Source of the DNA: Sipunculus nudus
Lineage: Eukaryota; Annelida; Sipuncula; Golfingiida; Sipunculidae
DNA length: 64,000 nt
Assembly: GCA_026874595.1 (NCBI GenBank)
Contig: CM049316.1
Location: 47,122,695 to 47,186,694, forward strand
Reading direction: 5' to 3'
The position numbers and the translations under genes are program-made. The notes beneath the pieces are model-generated. The model ran no database searches, had not been told where the DNA came from, and was given only the letters and a program-made list of their open reading frames with translations. Below are positions 24,087-36,486 of this stretch, in pieces; positions within the stretch are counted from its first letter, which is position 1, and each line of letters opens with the position of its first letter.

Positions 24087-26317
24087 GTAGGTTGCATAGT
24101 GCATTTTTGCACTGTAAGTTAGCATGCTAGAAGTTACTGTATGTTGTGCTCAGCTTTGAGTTTGGGCAGACTGTGGTTTTGTTGGTTGTGTTGTGCCTCT
24201 TCCTGAACTTCAAGTAATATTATTGAAGTTGTACAAAATCTGCTCCTGTTATCATAGTCATATGAATACTCAGCTGATATATATGTATACAGGTATTTGA
24301 ATACTGAGATCAAATTCACCATGTTAAATAACAAAAAAGGATTGAGAGCACTGCAAGAAGGTTTCAGTGATTCACTCCATGTAGGGTGCTCAGACCAGCC
24401 TTGTGTTAAATCAGCCTGGGTAATGAAGATCTTCAGATAAGTCTGTCTCTCAGTGGCATGGGAGAAAAATATTAGAGGATGTGCATGTAAGATAATAACA
24501 TTGTATATATATATATTTATAATCCTTTTAGTTTGCATCGCATGCCATTAATTTACAGAATTAAATATTATAAAAACTTGTGAGAATTTTTTTTCCAGTC
24601 AGGGTTCCCTGTTTTAACTTGTGTTTTCATAAAGAGTTAAACTCACGGGCAGAAATTGTTAAGGTTTGAGATTAAGAATGTGAATGGAGAATGAATTTTG
24701 ATATCCCTGTAAATTGTTTTCTCATGACTGGTTGTGAACATGTGACAATCACTTTAGTCCACTGTTTAAACCAACCGGAGCAGAATATAGTGGGATATCA
24801 CAGACAATATCAGTGTCATCCACTTCACCCTCCTGGTCTGTCAGGCCTGTTCATTCTCACAGGTGGTCTCTGTTCATGGGAGGTAGTCTGAACAGGATTC
24901 AAGTCCACAAGCTTATGCTCCAATATCTTAACCATCATGTCACCACTTTTCCACAGATGGGCAGATGTCTTTGATATTTTGTAATGTGAAAAGGCTGCTT
25001 AAGAAATCTCTTGGTCATCTGTTTTCAAATAGAAAGTCACTTGTGAGATGATAATTTGCTGTGGAAAACAAAATATTCACCATTAGCAACCAGGACACAA
25101 AACACTTTACATAACGTTTTGGGATAAAGTTAATTCAATAATTCAAGTAAATGTCATTCATCAAAATTAGTCCTTGATAATAAATGTCCATTGTACTTGT
25201 TTTGAAATATATTTGGGTTAACATTTGCAAAAGACCTGTCACCAAACATGGATAAATTTACCGCTGGCTTAACAAGTGAGGACTGATTAGATCTGAGGGC
25301 ACGGGATGGTTTATATGATGAAACCAGTTCAGTGATATCTTTTGGTGCTGGACCATGCAGTGCACAAAATGAAATAAGACAGATTTAGTATGCGATACGC
25401 TGATGTATTGGTAACCAGTATAAATCGATAAAAATTACTTTTATATAGTGAAAGCTCCTTGCACCATATTGCGCTATTGTGAACAGACTGTAATTTATCT
25501 ATCAAGTAAAGATGGCAGTCCAACAAATACAGAATTGCACGTCCATACATGACGTCATGGTCACGGAAATAAGAAGAAAAATAAGAAGTGAACATTCCTC
25601 TCAGTCATTGTGTGTACAGAGTGTCAGCATCACAGCCCTCCACATCCCGTTGTCCTCACTCACAGACAATAATTGTTGCCAGCAAAAACAGCTGGTGAAT
25701 GAACCTAATTTTTACAACAAATTATTTATTGTATTTAACATGAAACTGAAAACCTGCACAAATCACATGTATATCACAAACAGGTGTAAACTTTACCTTG
25801 TTCAGTGACAGGTGTCGGTAACCAAGATTTTTACAACTCACAGGTGCTCAGAATTAATAAATGTTATTGGTATGAGAATATAAATAACCCTGTTACCAGT
25901 TTTTACTTGATGCCTGATAATTTTGTCTTTTTTGGTGCCGATAATTTATATTAATTAAAAAATATATAGCCAACTGTTCTGGGAATGTTTACTTAACAGG
26001 CAGCTGTAGCCAAACAACTATTTTGTCAGTTGAAATAAAATGAAGTTTGCAGTAATTTAATTTGATTTGAGGTGTAATGATGATTGCTGGACAGTTTCTG
26101 TTACTATGGTATACGACATCATGTAAAAACACTTGTTTCACTGAAAGAAACAAATAAGTAATGATGGCAATGAATCACATATTGCACAATTTAAGATATA
26201 TGCTTGTTTAATATGTTTAAAGCTGCCTGTGTCTGCAGTATTTTCTTAAAAATATGAACTTGTATCAGTGATTATGATCCATGATAATGGTCTTGATAAT
26301 GAATGAATGGTTTGTAG
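24087..26317 (+). other. Galpha-o intron 5
   Basis: 2.2 kb, AT-rich. Contains a lone TGACGTCA near 25550 that I treat as chance. A minus-strand open frame of about 130 codons at 24134-24538 has no recognisable domain and ordinary AT-rich composition. Confidence 0.8.
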
Positions 26318-26447
26318 GTTATTTGATGTGGGAGGCCAAAGATCTGAGAGGAAAAAGTGGATCCACTGTTTTGAAGATGTGACAGCAATTATATTCTGTG
26401 TTGCCATGAGTGAATATGACCAAGTGCTGCATGAAGATGAAACCACA
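26318..26447 (+). CDS. GNAO1: G protein alpha-o subunit, exon 6 (switch II)
   Basis: Exon of 130 bp, canonical for the family, between TTTGTAG and GTAAGT. The first G completes the split codon (AAG lysine after copy A, AGG arginine after copy B). It then encodes [40 protein letters not shown] and ETT, residues 199-241. DVGGQ is the G3 motif, with catalytic Gln205 in switch II. This surface binds G-beta-gamma, RGS proteins and effectors. Confidence 0.98.
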
Positions 26448-27203
26448 GTAAGTGTACACAGTATCAAAGACTAGCACTGCAGTGAAGGCAGTACATGGCC
26501 TGTATAACAAGTAACAAATGTCAGACAAAACTAAATCTTACTAACTGGAAGGTTTCTGTGCTTAGTGTTATTGTTTTATATTTATTGTTTGTAATTTGAA
26601 TTTCCAATAATATTAATTTATTATTCAGTTTGTCACCTTTTAGTAATGTATTGTGTTAAGGGCATCATTTTAGGTGGAATTAAGCTTAAAAAATAAAATA
26701 TTATTATTATTATTATTATATTTACACTCATCATTGTGATGGATAATCACACAATTTCAAATACAGCCCATGATGAATTAAAAATAATGTGTGTAGGTCT
26801 AATATGTAAAAATAACATATAGAAGTCACAGTGCAGAACTATCACCATCTTTAGGATTACTTTTGGGAATTTAGTGCAGCACCTAATCACTTTTTGTGGG
26901 GCTTTATGCATACTTAAGAATCAGTTCTTATGTCAAACTACACAGGAGGGACACAGTAAACTGGTTTGAAGAAACTAAATATTTTCATATGTCAAAAGTA
27001 GAAATGTTCTTTGCTTTCAGAATATCTTTAAATCAAGGACATGTTATGAAAGTCCTATAGGCTCGATGTCCTGTGGTAAAATGATCATCAGCCCTGGTAT
27101 ACTTTGTTACAAATGACCTTGACACTTAATGACCCATGGTAAGAATGACCTTTAGTCTTCACCAGATCTGTGTTTAAGACTGACTTTGACCTTTGCTTTG
27201 TAG
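26448..27203 (+). other. Galpha-o intron 6
   Basis: 756 bp, with a short (TAT)n run at about 26700-26719 and no other recognisable feature. Confidence 0.85.
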
Positions 27204-28046
<843 letters not shown>

Positions 28047-28234
28047 GCAAGCAGACGTATGAGGAGGCTGCAGCGTACATCCAAGCTCAGTTTGAAGCTA
28101 AGAACAAGAGCACAACAAAAGAAATCTACTGTCACCAGACGTGTGCCACAGACACAAATAACATCCAGTTTGTATTTGATGCTGTAACCGATGTCATCAT
28201 CGCAAATAATCTGCGAGGCTGTGGACTCTATTGA
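28047..28234 (+). CDS. GNAO1: G protein alpha-o subunit, exon 8 and stop (C-terminus)
   Basis: Last coding exon. It opens after a TCCACAG acceptor, completes Gly293 and encodes [60 protein letters not shown] and Y, then TGA at 28232-28234. TCAT is the G5 motif contacting the guanine ring. The last helix ends NNLRGCGLY, the alpha-o receptor-coupling tail, with Cys351 four residues from the end, the site ADP-ribosylated by pertussis toxin in this class. Adding the family's 54 N-terminal residues gives exactly 354 residues, the normal Galpha-o length. Other minus- and plus-strand frames over this exon are shadows. Confidence 0.98.
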
Positions 28235-31200
28235 TGCCTGGGACCCAAATCCACATGTTTGATGCTCGGCGGACTATTTTTGGACCCTGTACAAGCTGCG
28301 ATGTTGTATACAATCACCCTCTGCTGTGGTTATGTATATATCACATGAGTCCGACTACGGCAGGTGTATGGATGGAAGCACCTGACATCAGTAGGTGCAT
28401 ACTCGGGAGCAAAAGGGGGCGCCACAAGTCCTAAGTGGCTGATTCCCTTTTAAGTTTCTCAGCCAGGCCCTTCTTCATGATCTTGATAGTGTCAGAGACC
28501 CCACACAATCTATAAGAACCATGTGGGACTCTACGGTACTAGGAAAATATAAGATTTCACTTTATTTATATATAAATTATTCTGTGTTGTACAGAGATCT
28601 GCCTGTTAATTGTGATTACTACTGTTTATTGTATGTGCATACAACTGCCTGGTTACCTTGGCAACTTGTACGTGTCCATTTGAAAGCTAGTAGATAGGAA
28701 CACTGGCCACCTATGTTGCGCTCTTGTACACAGCTGTATTGTGTGAGTATGAGGGGTTGGTCATCCCTTGATGTCAACATTGGTGTCATTTGACAAGATT
28801 GCTCCCTTGTTCGTGCGTAGATTTTTTTCAGTGTTAATATTGCTGAATGATAATTAACAATGGGAAAATGTTTATAGGACACAATTGTATTTGGGAACCT
28901 GGCAAAATGAATTTAAAGATGCATGATTTTTTTCTGTGGGACCACTTGTAATCCGCCAGGCCTGTAGGATTTGCTGTAGCCTGCCCTTTGGCTATGTCTG
29001 AGGGCTCACTGCATTTGAGATGTGGATTGTTGGAGGATCAGAAGCCACTGTTGATGTCAGTGCTGTATTGCCTCATATATTATTGTGCTTGGGTGTCAAT
29101 CTCATCTGATTTAATCCTGGTTAAAAATACCTAGTCACATTAAGCCAGTTTGGTGCATAGTTTAGTTTAATACAATTTTTTTCTTTTTATATTTGGATCA
29201 CCCAGAAATTAAATACTTGTCTGTTGTGAGAAGCCTATGCAGTTCTTGTTATATTCCTGACTGTTCATGCTGTAGGAGACTTTAGTTTATTTTTCAATTA
29301 GATATTTATATATTTATTTGACATATTATACAAGGCCCTTTCATACTCTCCACAACAGGGGAAGGTGCCATGAACAAAATGATCCGTGAACCATGATGGC
29401 CTGATGACGTGAACAAACGTTGTTTTGTTCACTAGGCATTTATTCTAGTCATAATGTGTATATAGTGTGCCTGTATGTTCCTTCTGGCCATGTTTTGCTA
29501 TTTGTACTGGGTCCCTAGACACAGGGTCCCTGCATTACCACTGCCCTGGCAGGGTGAGTTCTCACTCATGCACAGGGTCACAAAGAGGATTAACTCTCAA
29601 AACAACCAGTAGTATTATTACCCAGCAGGCCTTGCTCATGACTTGATGACAAGTAATGCAGAAACTATGTATCTCATCCTTACCAGCATCCATCCAGCAT
29701 CTTCACCAGTCCACGAGTGACTGTTTCATATCTCTGTCCTCCTATACAGGTTAACCATCAGAAGGGCCGTGTACCTGGTTACAGTATGTATTGTGTTTGT
29801 ATTGAAACAGCCAGAGTTAGTTATATTACTTGGCTATTTGCTTGATCTGAGAGGACGCAGGGAGTGTGTTGGGACCACTGCTCTACCAGAGCAGGTGGCA
29901 CCAGGGAACAGAGCTTACATGACATTGCTGGCACTACGCATGCCTGATTTCCTATGGATTTGTATATTCTTGTGTGGTGTGTTTAAAGCAGTGCATTTAT
30001 GATTGACTACACATGGCTCTTGAAATAGTTAACTTATGAAGATCATTTGTAAAGGAAAGTTCATTATATATACCTCATGAGGTACTTCTTTGCTATGCAT
30101 ATTGAGTTGGCTATTCCTGTCATTATGCATAGCAAGTGAGGAATGACCCTATTATGCATAACAAGTAGCACTTGGCCCTTACTGTGCATAATAAATAGGA
30201 CCTGACCCAGTTATTCATGGTTAGACCAATTTGCTTGTGTCCTTCCAGCTGGGGGTGATCCTGTTTTGCGTAGCACAGTGGCTGGTATTCTCTTATGCAT
30301 AATGAGTCAGATGATGACCTGGTTATGCATAACAAGTAGTGTTGAGCCTCTTTCTTTGCTTAATGGAGTCAGAGGTTGACCAAATTATGCATAATAAATA
30401 GGGGGATAACTTGTTATGCATAATTCCTAGGGCATGGCACAAGCTGTTTGCTTCAGGACTTTTTGCTGGACAGCACGTGTTTTTGCTTGTAACAGTCCAT
30501 GTTGGACTGATGACCCTATATTATTGTATATTGTTAGTAGCTCTTCTGTACAAAATCCATTTCAGAATGATGTAGTGCAAAGTTGACAATGTTCTGTGTT
30601 TGGCTTATTTTGTATGATAGCTACAGCTTATGATATACATCTCTCATATAATACAGAATCAAGGCTATGACGAGCTGACAAACTGGCCCCAGCCCATGTT
30701 CAGCAGTAACACACTCTGCTTGTTTTGGACTGTCAGGGCCAATTCTCACAGACCTTGACAAGGAGATTTGTCAGAACGATACTTGTGAATATCAGCCCTA
30801 TTCATTAACAAGATCAAACTCCAGAGAGTGTTCAGAAGGTTCAGTCGGTCTCCATTGAAGTAAAAGTCAATTTGTTCAGCATACTAGGTATTCTGTCTCA
30901 TTTGTGATTTTGCCAGTCTCAGTTTTATGTGACATTGGACTCTGTAAATCTGGAGGTGTGAGTAAATTAAAAAGGCCAACAGCAACCCATGTTGTTAAAT
31001 CAGCAGTACACATAGTCACTGTATTGTATGTTCTGCCATTAAGACCTGATGTATATTTGTTCAAGCACCTCTGTAATAATAAGAACCACCAAATGAAGCT
31101 GTTTATTAAAGGCACCTGCCTGTTTGCTACGCCTGTGCAGTGTTCACAACTGATGATTTTGAAATGACCAAAGTTTGATTGCTCGTGCTGGCTGTGTGAT

Positions 31201-31320
31201 GCTTGTCTTTGATCTGAGGACCAAAAGAACCAAAAATAAAACTCATTTCCACAGAAACTACACCAGGAACGGAATGGAGGAAACAGGCAACCAAATCACA
31301 GACGGTCGGCTACTTCATAA
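28235..31320 (+). other. Probable 3' UTR and flank of Galpha-o
   Basis: No gene is evident in the 3 kb after the stop. The sequence is less AT-rich than the introns and nearly free of the interspersed repeats found elsewhere, consistent with a long UTR. Candidate AATAAA polyadenylation signals occur, for example near 31234 (AAAAATAAAACTC), but I cannot tell which is used. The TTATGCATAA cluster at 30095-30430 lies inside. Confidence 0.45.
30095..30430 (+). repeat. Degenerate tandem array of TTATGCATAA palindromes
   Basis: ATGCATA-containing motifs, several of them perfect TTATGCATAA, occur about eight times. They are near 30094, 30124, 30152, 30183 (TGTGCATAA), 30291, 30322, 30385 and 30415, often followed by CAAGTAG or TAAATAG. 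Spacing is about 30 bp or multiples. It looks like a decayed minisatellite with a roughly 30-bp unit within the probable 3' UTR or flank of Galpha-o. Role unknown. Confidence 0.75.
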
Positions 31321-34300
31321 GCTCTTGTAAATCACTTTGTCTCATTTAAGTTTGCAATTAATCATATATACTGATAATTAAGATGCTACTGCAGGGCTTG
31401 TGACTGATTTATTTATCACTTGGTCAGACCTCTGGGGCTGTAGCATTTTCAGATACATAGCGTCCTTAATGCTAGCTAACACTTGACCATCTGACACACC
31501 GGGTGTCGCAGACCATCATATATCATAATTTATACTAAAAAGGTAATTACAAATGGCCGTGTTACTATGTTTGCGACTTCTTTCTATACCTGACTTGAGC
31601 TTGCATTTTGTAAAGTAAACAACAGCATGACCAATGAGTCAGCTCTGTCACTGTTGAATGTAAATCATTTCAAGTTTACAATCAACTTTGTATTTTCAGT
31701 TAATTTATGTTCAGATATGTGTTTCACCTGAATATAAGGCCAAAGTATTTGCAGGTGTACAGATATATATACAGTTCTGTATGTAATACTCAAAGTTACT
31801 TGATGCTAGTCTTAATCATCGAAATATTTCTTTTAATAGCTTTATTTATTTTCTGGAGCCAACTTTTGTCTAGATGAATATAGGTATTTCAAGCCAAGTA
31901 TTTATGAACTGAAATACATTCTAGTATGTATGTTGTACTGGCTGACTTTGCAATGAACATTCATCATTGTACGTGTTGTTGGTTTGTTCTGTTATCCCAA
32001 AAACCCAAGCACTACTATACCCCTGTAGCCAAATCCAACAAGTCCTTCCATCTCAAAACCGCTGTCCAGTAAAATATGCTGCCTCTTCTCCTGAGACATT
32101 GAAAGAGAATTGAGACCTTGAAGTGTATTTTGATAAGAATTAGTCCAAGCAGATCCGTGTAACCCCCCCCCCCCCCCCTCCATGTAGCAGTCTTATTCTC
32201 ACACGACCAAACAGCCCGATGATGACGTAAATTATATTTATAATTAAGAACATAAACAGACCTTGAACACTCCTGTTATTTAGAATCTGTCCCGTGGTAT
32301 TTTATACGCCTGCCTATGACTGGTCGTATTATTATAGTGGAAGCGTCCGTCTGTTAATTTGTTGTGTCGAAGGGGGATCTTGCCAGGGATTTGATAGTTT
32401 TTTCCCCACAAAACGCAGTTTAACTACTCGCTAATCGATTATCTCACCCGAGTTGGATTCTGGGCAAAACCCGCGCATATTTTCAGAGGTCAGAGATTGC
32501 CAGCCTTTGTGGTGTCGCCGAGACTACTTACCAGGAATTTGATGGATTTTGTGCAACTTGACAAATATTAACAAATATAATATCTTGCCTGAGTTCGATT
32601 TCCGGCAACATCCACAAATACTGAATGACGTCAGAGGTCACAGACTGGTTGATTCGTGATGATTTCCTAAAACGAGATGGATTTTCATGAAACGTATATA
32701 AATATTTTCCACTATATTCTATATAATATCTTGTCATAATTAGGAATCGCATGGGATTTGGTGACAGTCCGTGTGAATGTTTAACCATTTAACACGCTCA
32801 GCTGGGTTCGATTGTATGCAAAATATATGCATATTTAATGAGCTCAAAGGTCACAAGATATAGGATTGCCGTATTATTCAATCTTTCGGGGCCTTGGTTA
32901 GTGATAGCTCTGTACAGATTTTAAAAGCCTGGTTCACTTCGCTTGGTATAGGGTCTCCCTTAAAATTGGCAGCGAAATTAGGTTGTTTGAGTGGGCAATT
33001 TTCCATTAACTTCCCAAGTGCACATATATCAGACTACACCGTGTGCTCTCTATAAATATCCTGAACTACATATAGAATATACCGGCTCTAATGACAAAAA
33101 ATGCATGTAACATTCCATACAAATCTTACATGTGGATTATAATATAAATATAATTGGTTTTTGTTAAATACTCCTGGATCGTGTCGTGCATTTAATAAAC
33201 ATGAACCTTTTTGACTGTTTTGATCTTCCACATTTGACCTGGTTATATATAATCAACATGTCCGAAACTGATCAGATATCTGGTCGTAGATGTGAAGTCC
33301 AAACAACCATTATTTTGTTTAAATAACTTTAATCAGAATTATCTCGAAGGAGAAATGACAATGTTAGCTGATCCTGTTTTATAAAGAATAGAAAATACGT
33401 GCACCAAGGAGACGTTTTGGGCAGGCACTGTGTGACCTCCTGCTTTGAAAAAAGCGAGGCCACGAATCCATATATTTTCTTTATTATACGTTTATAAGTA
33501 TGTTCATAAAGGAAGCGCCACCTACCAGTCCAATCTCCATCCTATTAGTACCAGGCCAAGTCTCCATAACCACAGGAATTTCGAGTCCGATGTTAGCCAG
33601 GATAAATTTTCAAATGATGCATGCTTACGACAACCCTTGAATCATAGCTTCTTTAAGCTTCTAACTTCCCAAACGAAATATCTACCAATGTTTGTAGGCT
33701 TAACTCCTTCCACAGCGCCGCAATCGACCTATTAGTAATTTCACTTAACCACTGCCTTGTCATTTATGGTTTACTGGGTTTGGCCACCAGGCGGTCGGTA
33801 CAAAGCAGTTGACGTTCAGACCAATGAGAGCGGCCGTCGCAATGTGCACCCCCCTCTAAACACGTCCCTGGCTTCATTTGACAAATTCTTTAGTTATTAT
33901 TTGAAAAACGTTCACATTGTTCTTTACTTAAATAGTACTGGTGATATTGCCCTGTACCATGAGAGAGTTGTATGGCTGTAGCTTGTGTATGTTATCACAA
34001 CTTGTGACCACAAAAACTAATGATAGGGAGTTAAACTGCACAAAAACGAATCAACGATTGTAGGTGGCGCCCCAGGCGTCTGTACGATCCAAGATCGGGA
34101 GACCCGTTTCGTAAAATTTTGACATTTCAGGTCAATATATTTTACAGCTCCTGAGATATGTGTGATGTGATTTTCATACCCGACTGACACACGGATGGTC
34201 ACCAAAGTCGGAGGTCACCCCGAAAGACAGAATACATGTTCACATATGACCCTGTTATATTGCTAAGTTTCGGCAAATTATAAATGGCGGCTTTCTAGTA

Positions 34301-34645
34301 GTTATCCGGAAAGAAAAGCGGCGGAGTTGTCGGCGGAACCCGGCTGAAAAACTAAAATAATCATCCGAATGTTAACGGAAAGGATACCAGAACTGTCACC
34401 AACAAGGATTTCAGCGAAGTGCTATGATTTGCGTGACAATACACCATTTCCGCAATCAAACGAGAATACTAACATGTATACCACGCCCATTAACCACGGG
34501 TAATGGACTCTTCCGACTTGCTAATGTATTTGTGTATACATTAGTAACCAGGTTACCATGACCTAATTAACTGAAATCGAGGGTTTCTTATCAAACGCTT
34601 GATAAAGCCACAAACATCCATTATTAATGTTTTAATATAAACTTT
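31321..34645. other. Intergenic region with dispersed repeats
   Basis: Holds a poly-C tract (about 32163-32178), the second copy of the repeat described at 18235 (32300-32870), and at 34060-34345 a diverged fragment of the GGTGGCGCC family. That fragment ends in GTTCACATATGACCC and a GGCGGC-rich tail, like 10930-11030. No supported gene. Confidence 0.6.
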
Positions 34646-34866
34646 ATTTAGTTTACATGGATTGTACAACTTGTTATAATAACTAATACAAGGCACTATA
34701 CATTGCTCGGATGTTGGCACTCGGTAGGGGTGGAGGAAACTGGAGGACCCGGAGAAAACCACCGGCCTTTAACGGGCAACAACAACCCACTCTCATAGCC
34801 ACGCCGGGAATCGAACCAGGTCTCCAGCGGAGAAGGCCGAGCGTTTTACCACTCAGCTGTCAAGGT
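34646..34866 (-). mobile_element. tRNA-derived SINE, minus strand, 8-bp target duplication
   Basis: Read on the minus strand, the 221-bp element starts with a tRNA-like head containing an A-box-like GCTGAGTGGTAAAACGC and a B box GGTTCGATTCC (plus 34807-34817). These are RNA polymerase III promoter elements. The body contains GGTGGTTTTCTCCGGGTCCT and CCAGTTTCCTCC, which to my recollection resembles the central domain of Deu-type SINEs. The 8-bp direct repeat TAAACTTT (plus) flanks it at 34638-34645 and 34867-34874. Tail AT-rich. Confidence 0.75.
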
Positions 34867-35163
34867 TAAACTTTCACAGACAAGACAGTCCCTTTCCTGT
34901 TAGATTACTTTGAATATGATCCGCTTCCACATGAAAGAATAAGTCGCTGTCAAAGTATTGAAATCCTCCGAAGAATATAAAATGCCAGCGGTATTAGAAA
35001 TATAATTATGTACTCAAGGCTAAACATGTTCACACCTCTTGATTGCAAATTGTATGTAAAAGTGGGATTATAAAGAATAGCTGTATAGCTTCATTTACTC
35101 TCAGTTGTAAAGTTGTGCGTTCAGAGGGTTTTAGCTGTTGTTGAATCGACCAAATTTGAGTGA

Positions 35164-35262
35164 ATGTCTCAGAAGCATAGCAAGACTGGCCCAATACCGC
35201 AAAACTCTCCCGCTGACAAAGCTATCAAACTTGCTCATGCAGTGGCTCAACGCTTAGAACAG
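35164..35262 (+). CDS. Candidate first coding exon, unknown protein
   Basis: An ATG directly after an in-frame TGA opens a frame of 33 codons to a CAG/GTACTG splice donor at 35262/35263. It reads MSQKHSKTGPIPQNSPADKA followed by IKLAHAVAQRLEQ. Without splicing the frame would end 12 codons later. The segment is more GC-rich and more protein-like than its surroundings, with an amphipathic helix near the end. I do not recognise it and did not find downstream exons within the window. It could be the first exon of a small or distant gene, or chance. Confidence 0.27.
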
Positions 35263-36390
35263 GTACTGCCACCACGCGGCATATCATATAACTAATTTAC
35301 GGCTCTCTGCCAACTCGTTTCACCGTTATGTCCAGCAGAGGTTTATGAATACTAACTACACATATGTGCGGTATAGGCCCTACGTATCCATTGTACGTAA
35401 CCCTACTTAGTGTAGGAGGAGAGAACGGGAGCGAGGTATACTTGAAACTCAATGTTATAAGGTCCAGCCATATATTGACTTGTTATAAACGGACACACGT
35501 GGACTGTGCTTACTCTCAACACAGAACCATAACAAGGCGATAAACAGCTGTATGAGAAGACTGAGACTGTGTGCTGGGATGGATTTGCTGGGAAACTTTC
35601 GTATAAAGCAAAACTGAACTGATATTGTGAAATAATAGACAAAAGTTCATAACTGGATAAAATCATACTAAACGTTAGAGTTCTCAAGATTGATTGGGTG
35701 GATTTTCTGAAAACCATGGTATCGTATAACTTTGATAACTTTATCCTGCACGTATGGCTGATTGCATAATGATTACTCCGTTGTGGTACAGTTTTTCACT
35801 GCTATACTGAACAAGATATAAGAAACTTTGGTCAGTGCTGCATGCTGGATAGCTATAGCCGCTTCGCCTAATTAACCAATCGTAAGTAGAATGTGCAACG
35901 GGGGCCCGCATTGTTAGGAACCCCGCAGTGAATGACAGCTCTTAAGCGTTTTCTACAAATTTAGAAATTGTATAGCGCTTCTATTAGACACTCAGTGAAA
36001 AATTCCAATTTGAAAAAAAAAAAAAAAAATGAATTCACCAAGAAGCACCACGGATCAAACCAGATTAAACAATTTCATTCTAATGTTAATCAGATATTTT
36101 CCGAATCACCGAAAAATTTGAACATGCAAAATCTATAAAATGTAACTAGATTTGTGGCGTCGCCTATGTGAAGAATATTTGTAGATATGCATTTTAGAAG
36201 GGGAACCTGCTTGGAAAGGGGGTTATCTTCAGTCAAGGTCTAGGGATATTGCAACATATCCAATGCCAGAATAATTAACATAAATCATGGATTAAATGTC
36301 AGTGTTGAGGCCTACCGTTTCATGCCTTGTGTTTCTGTGGGCATGGATGTTTGAATCGCTATTTGTGGGGTTATTAAGCAAGAAAACCAC

Positions 36391-36486
36391 CTGTAAAACC
36401 GTTTCTGCATCACACAGGTCTTCATTTATAAAATACACAAAAACTGTGCTGTGGGCCACAACAGCCGCCAGCATGAATACATAGGC
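36391..36486 (-). CDS. Candidate internal or signal-peptide exon, unknown protein
   Basis: On the minus strand a CTTTTGCAG acceptor at 36487 and a CAG/GTGGTT donor at 36390 bracket 32 open codons: AYVFMLAAVVAHSTVFVYFI then NEDLCDAETVLQ. The first half is hydrophobic, like a membrane segment. The frame also stays open on both sides, so it can be read instead as a 76-residue small protein from an ATG at 36522 (MQLKISLCILLQ...) with a signal-peptide-like start, ending at 36292. No homolog recognised; may be chance. Confidence 0.22.

Noticed and set aside
24134-24538. Minus-strand frame of 134 codons in Galpha-o intron 5
   Set aside because: Low-complexity AT-rich composition, no domain, no splice or promoter context.
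25548-25558. Isolated TGACGTCA in Galpha-o intron 5
   Set aside because: Single CRE with no CArG partner or conserved flanks; about one chance occurrence is expected in the window.
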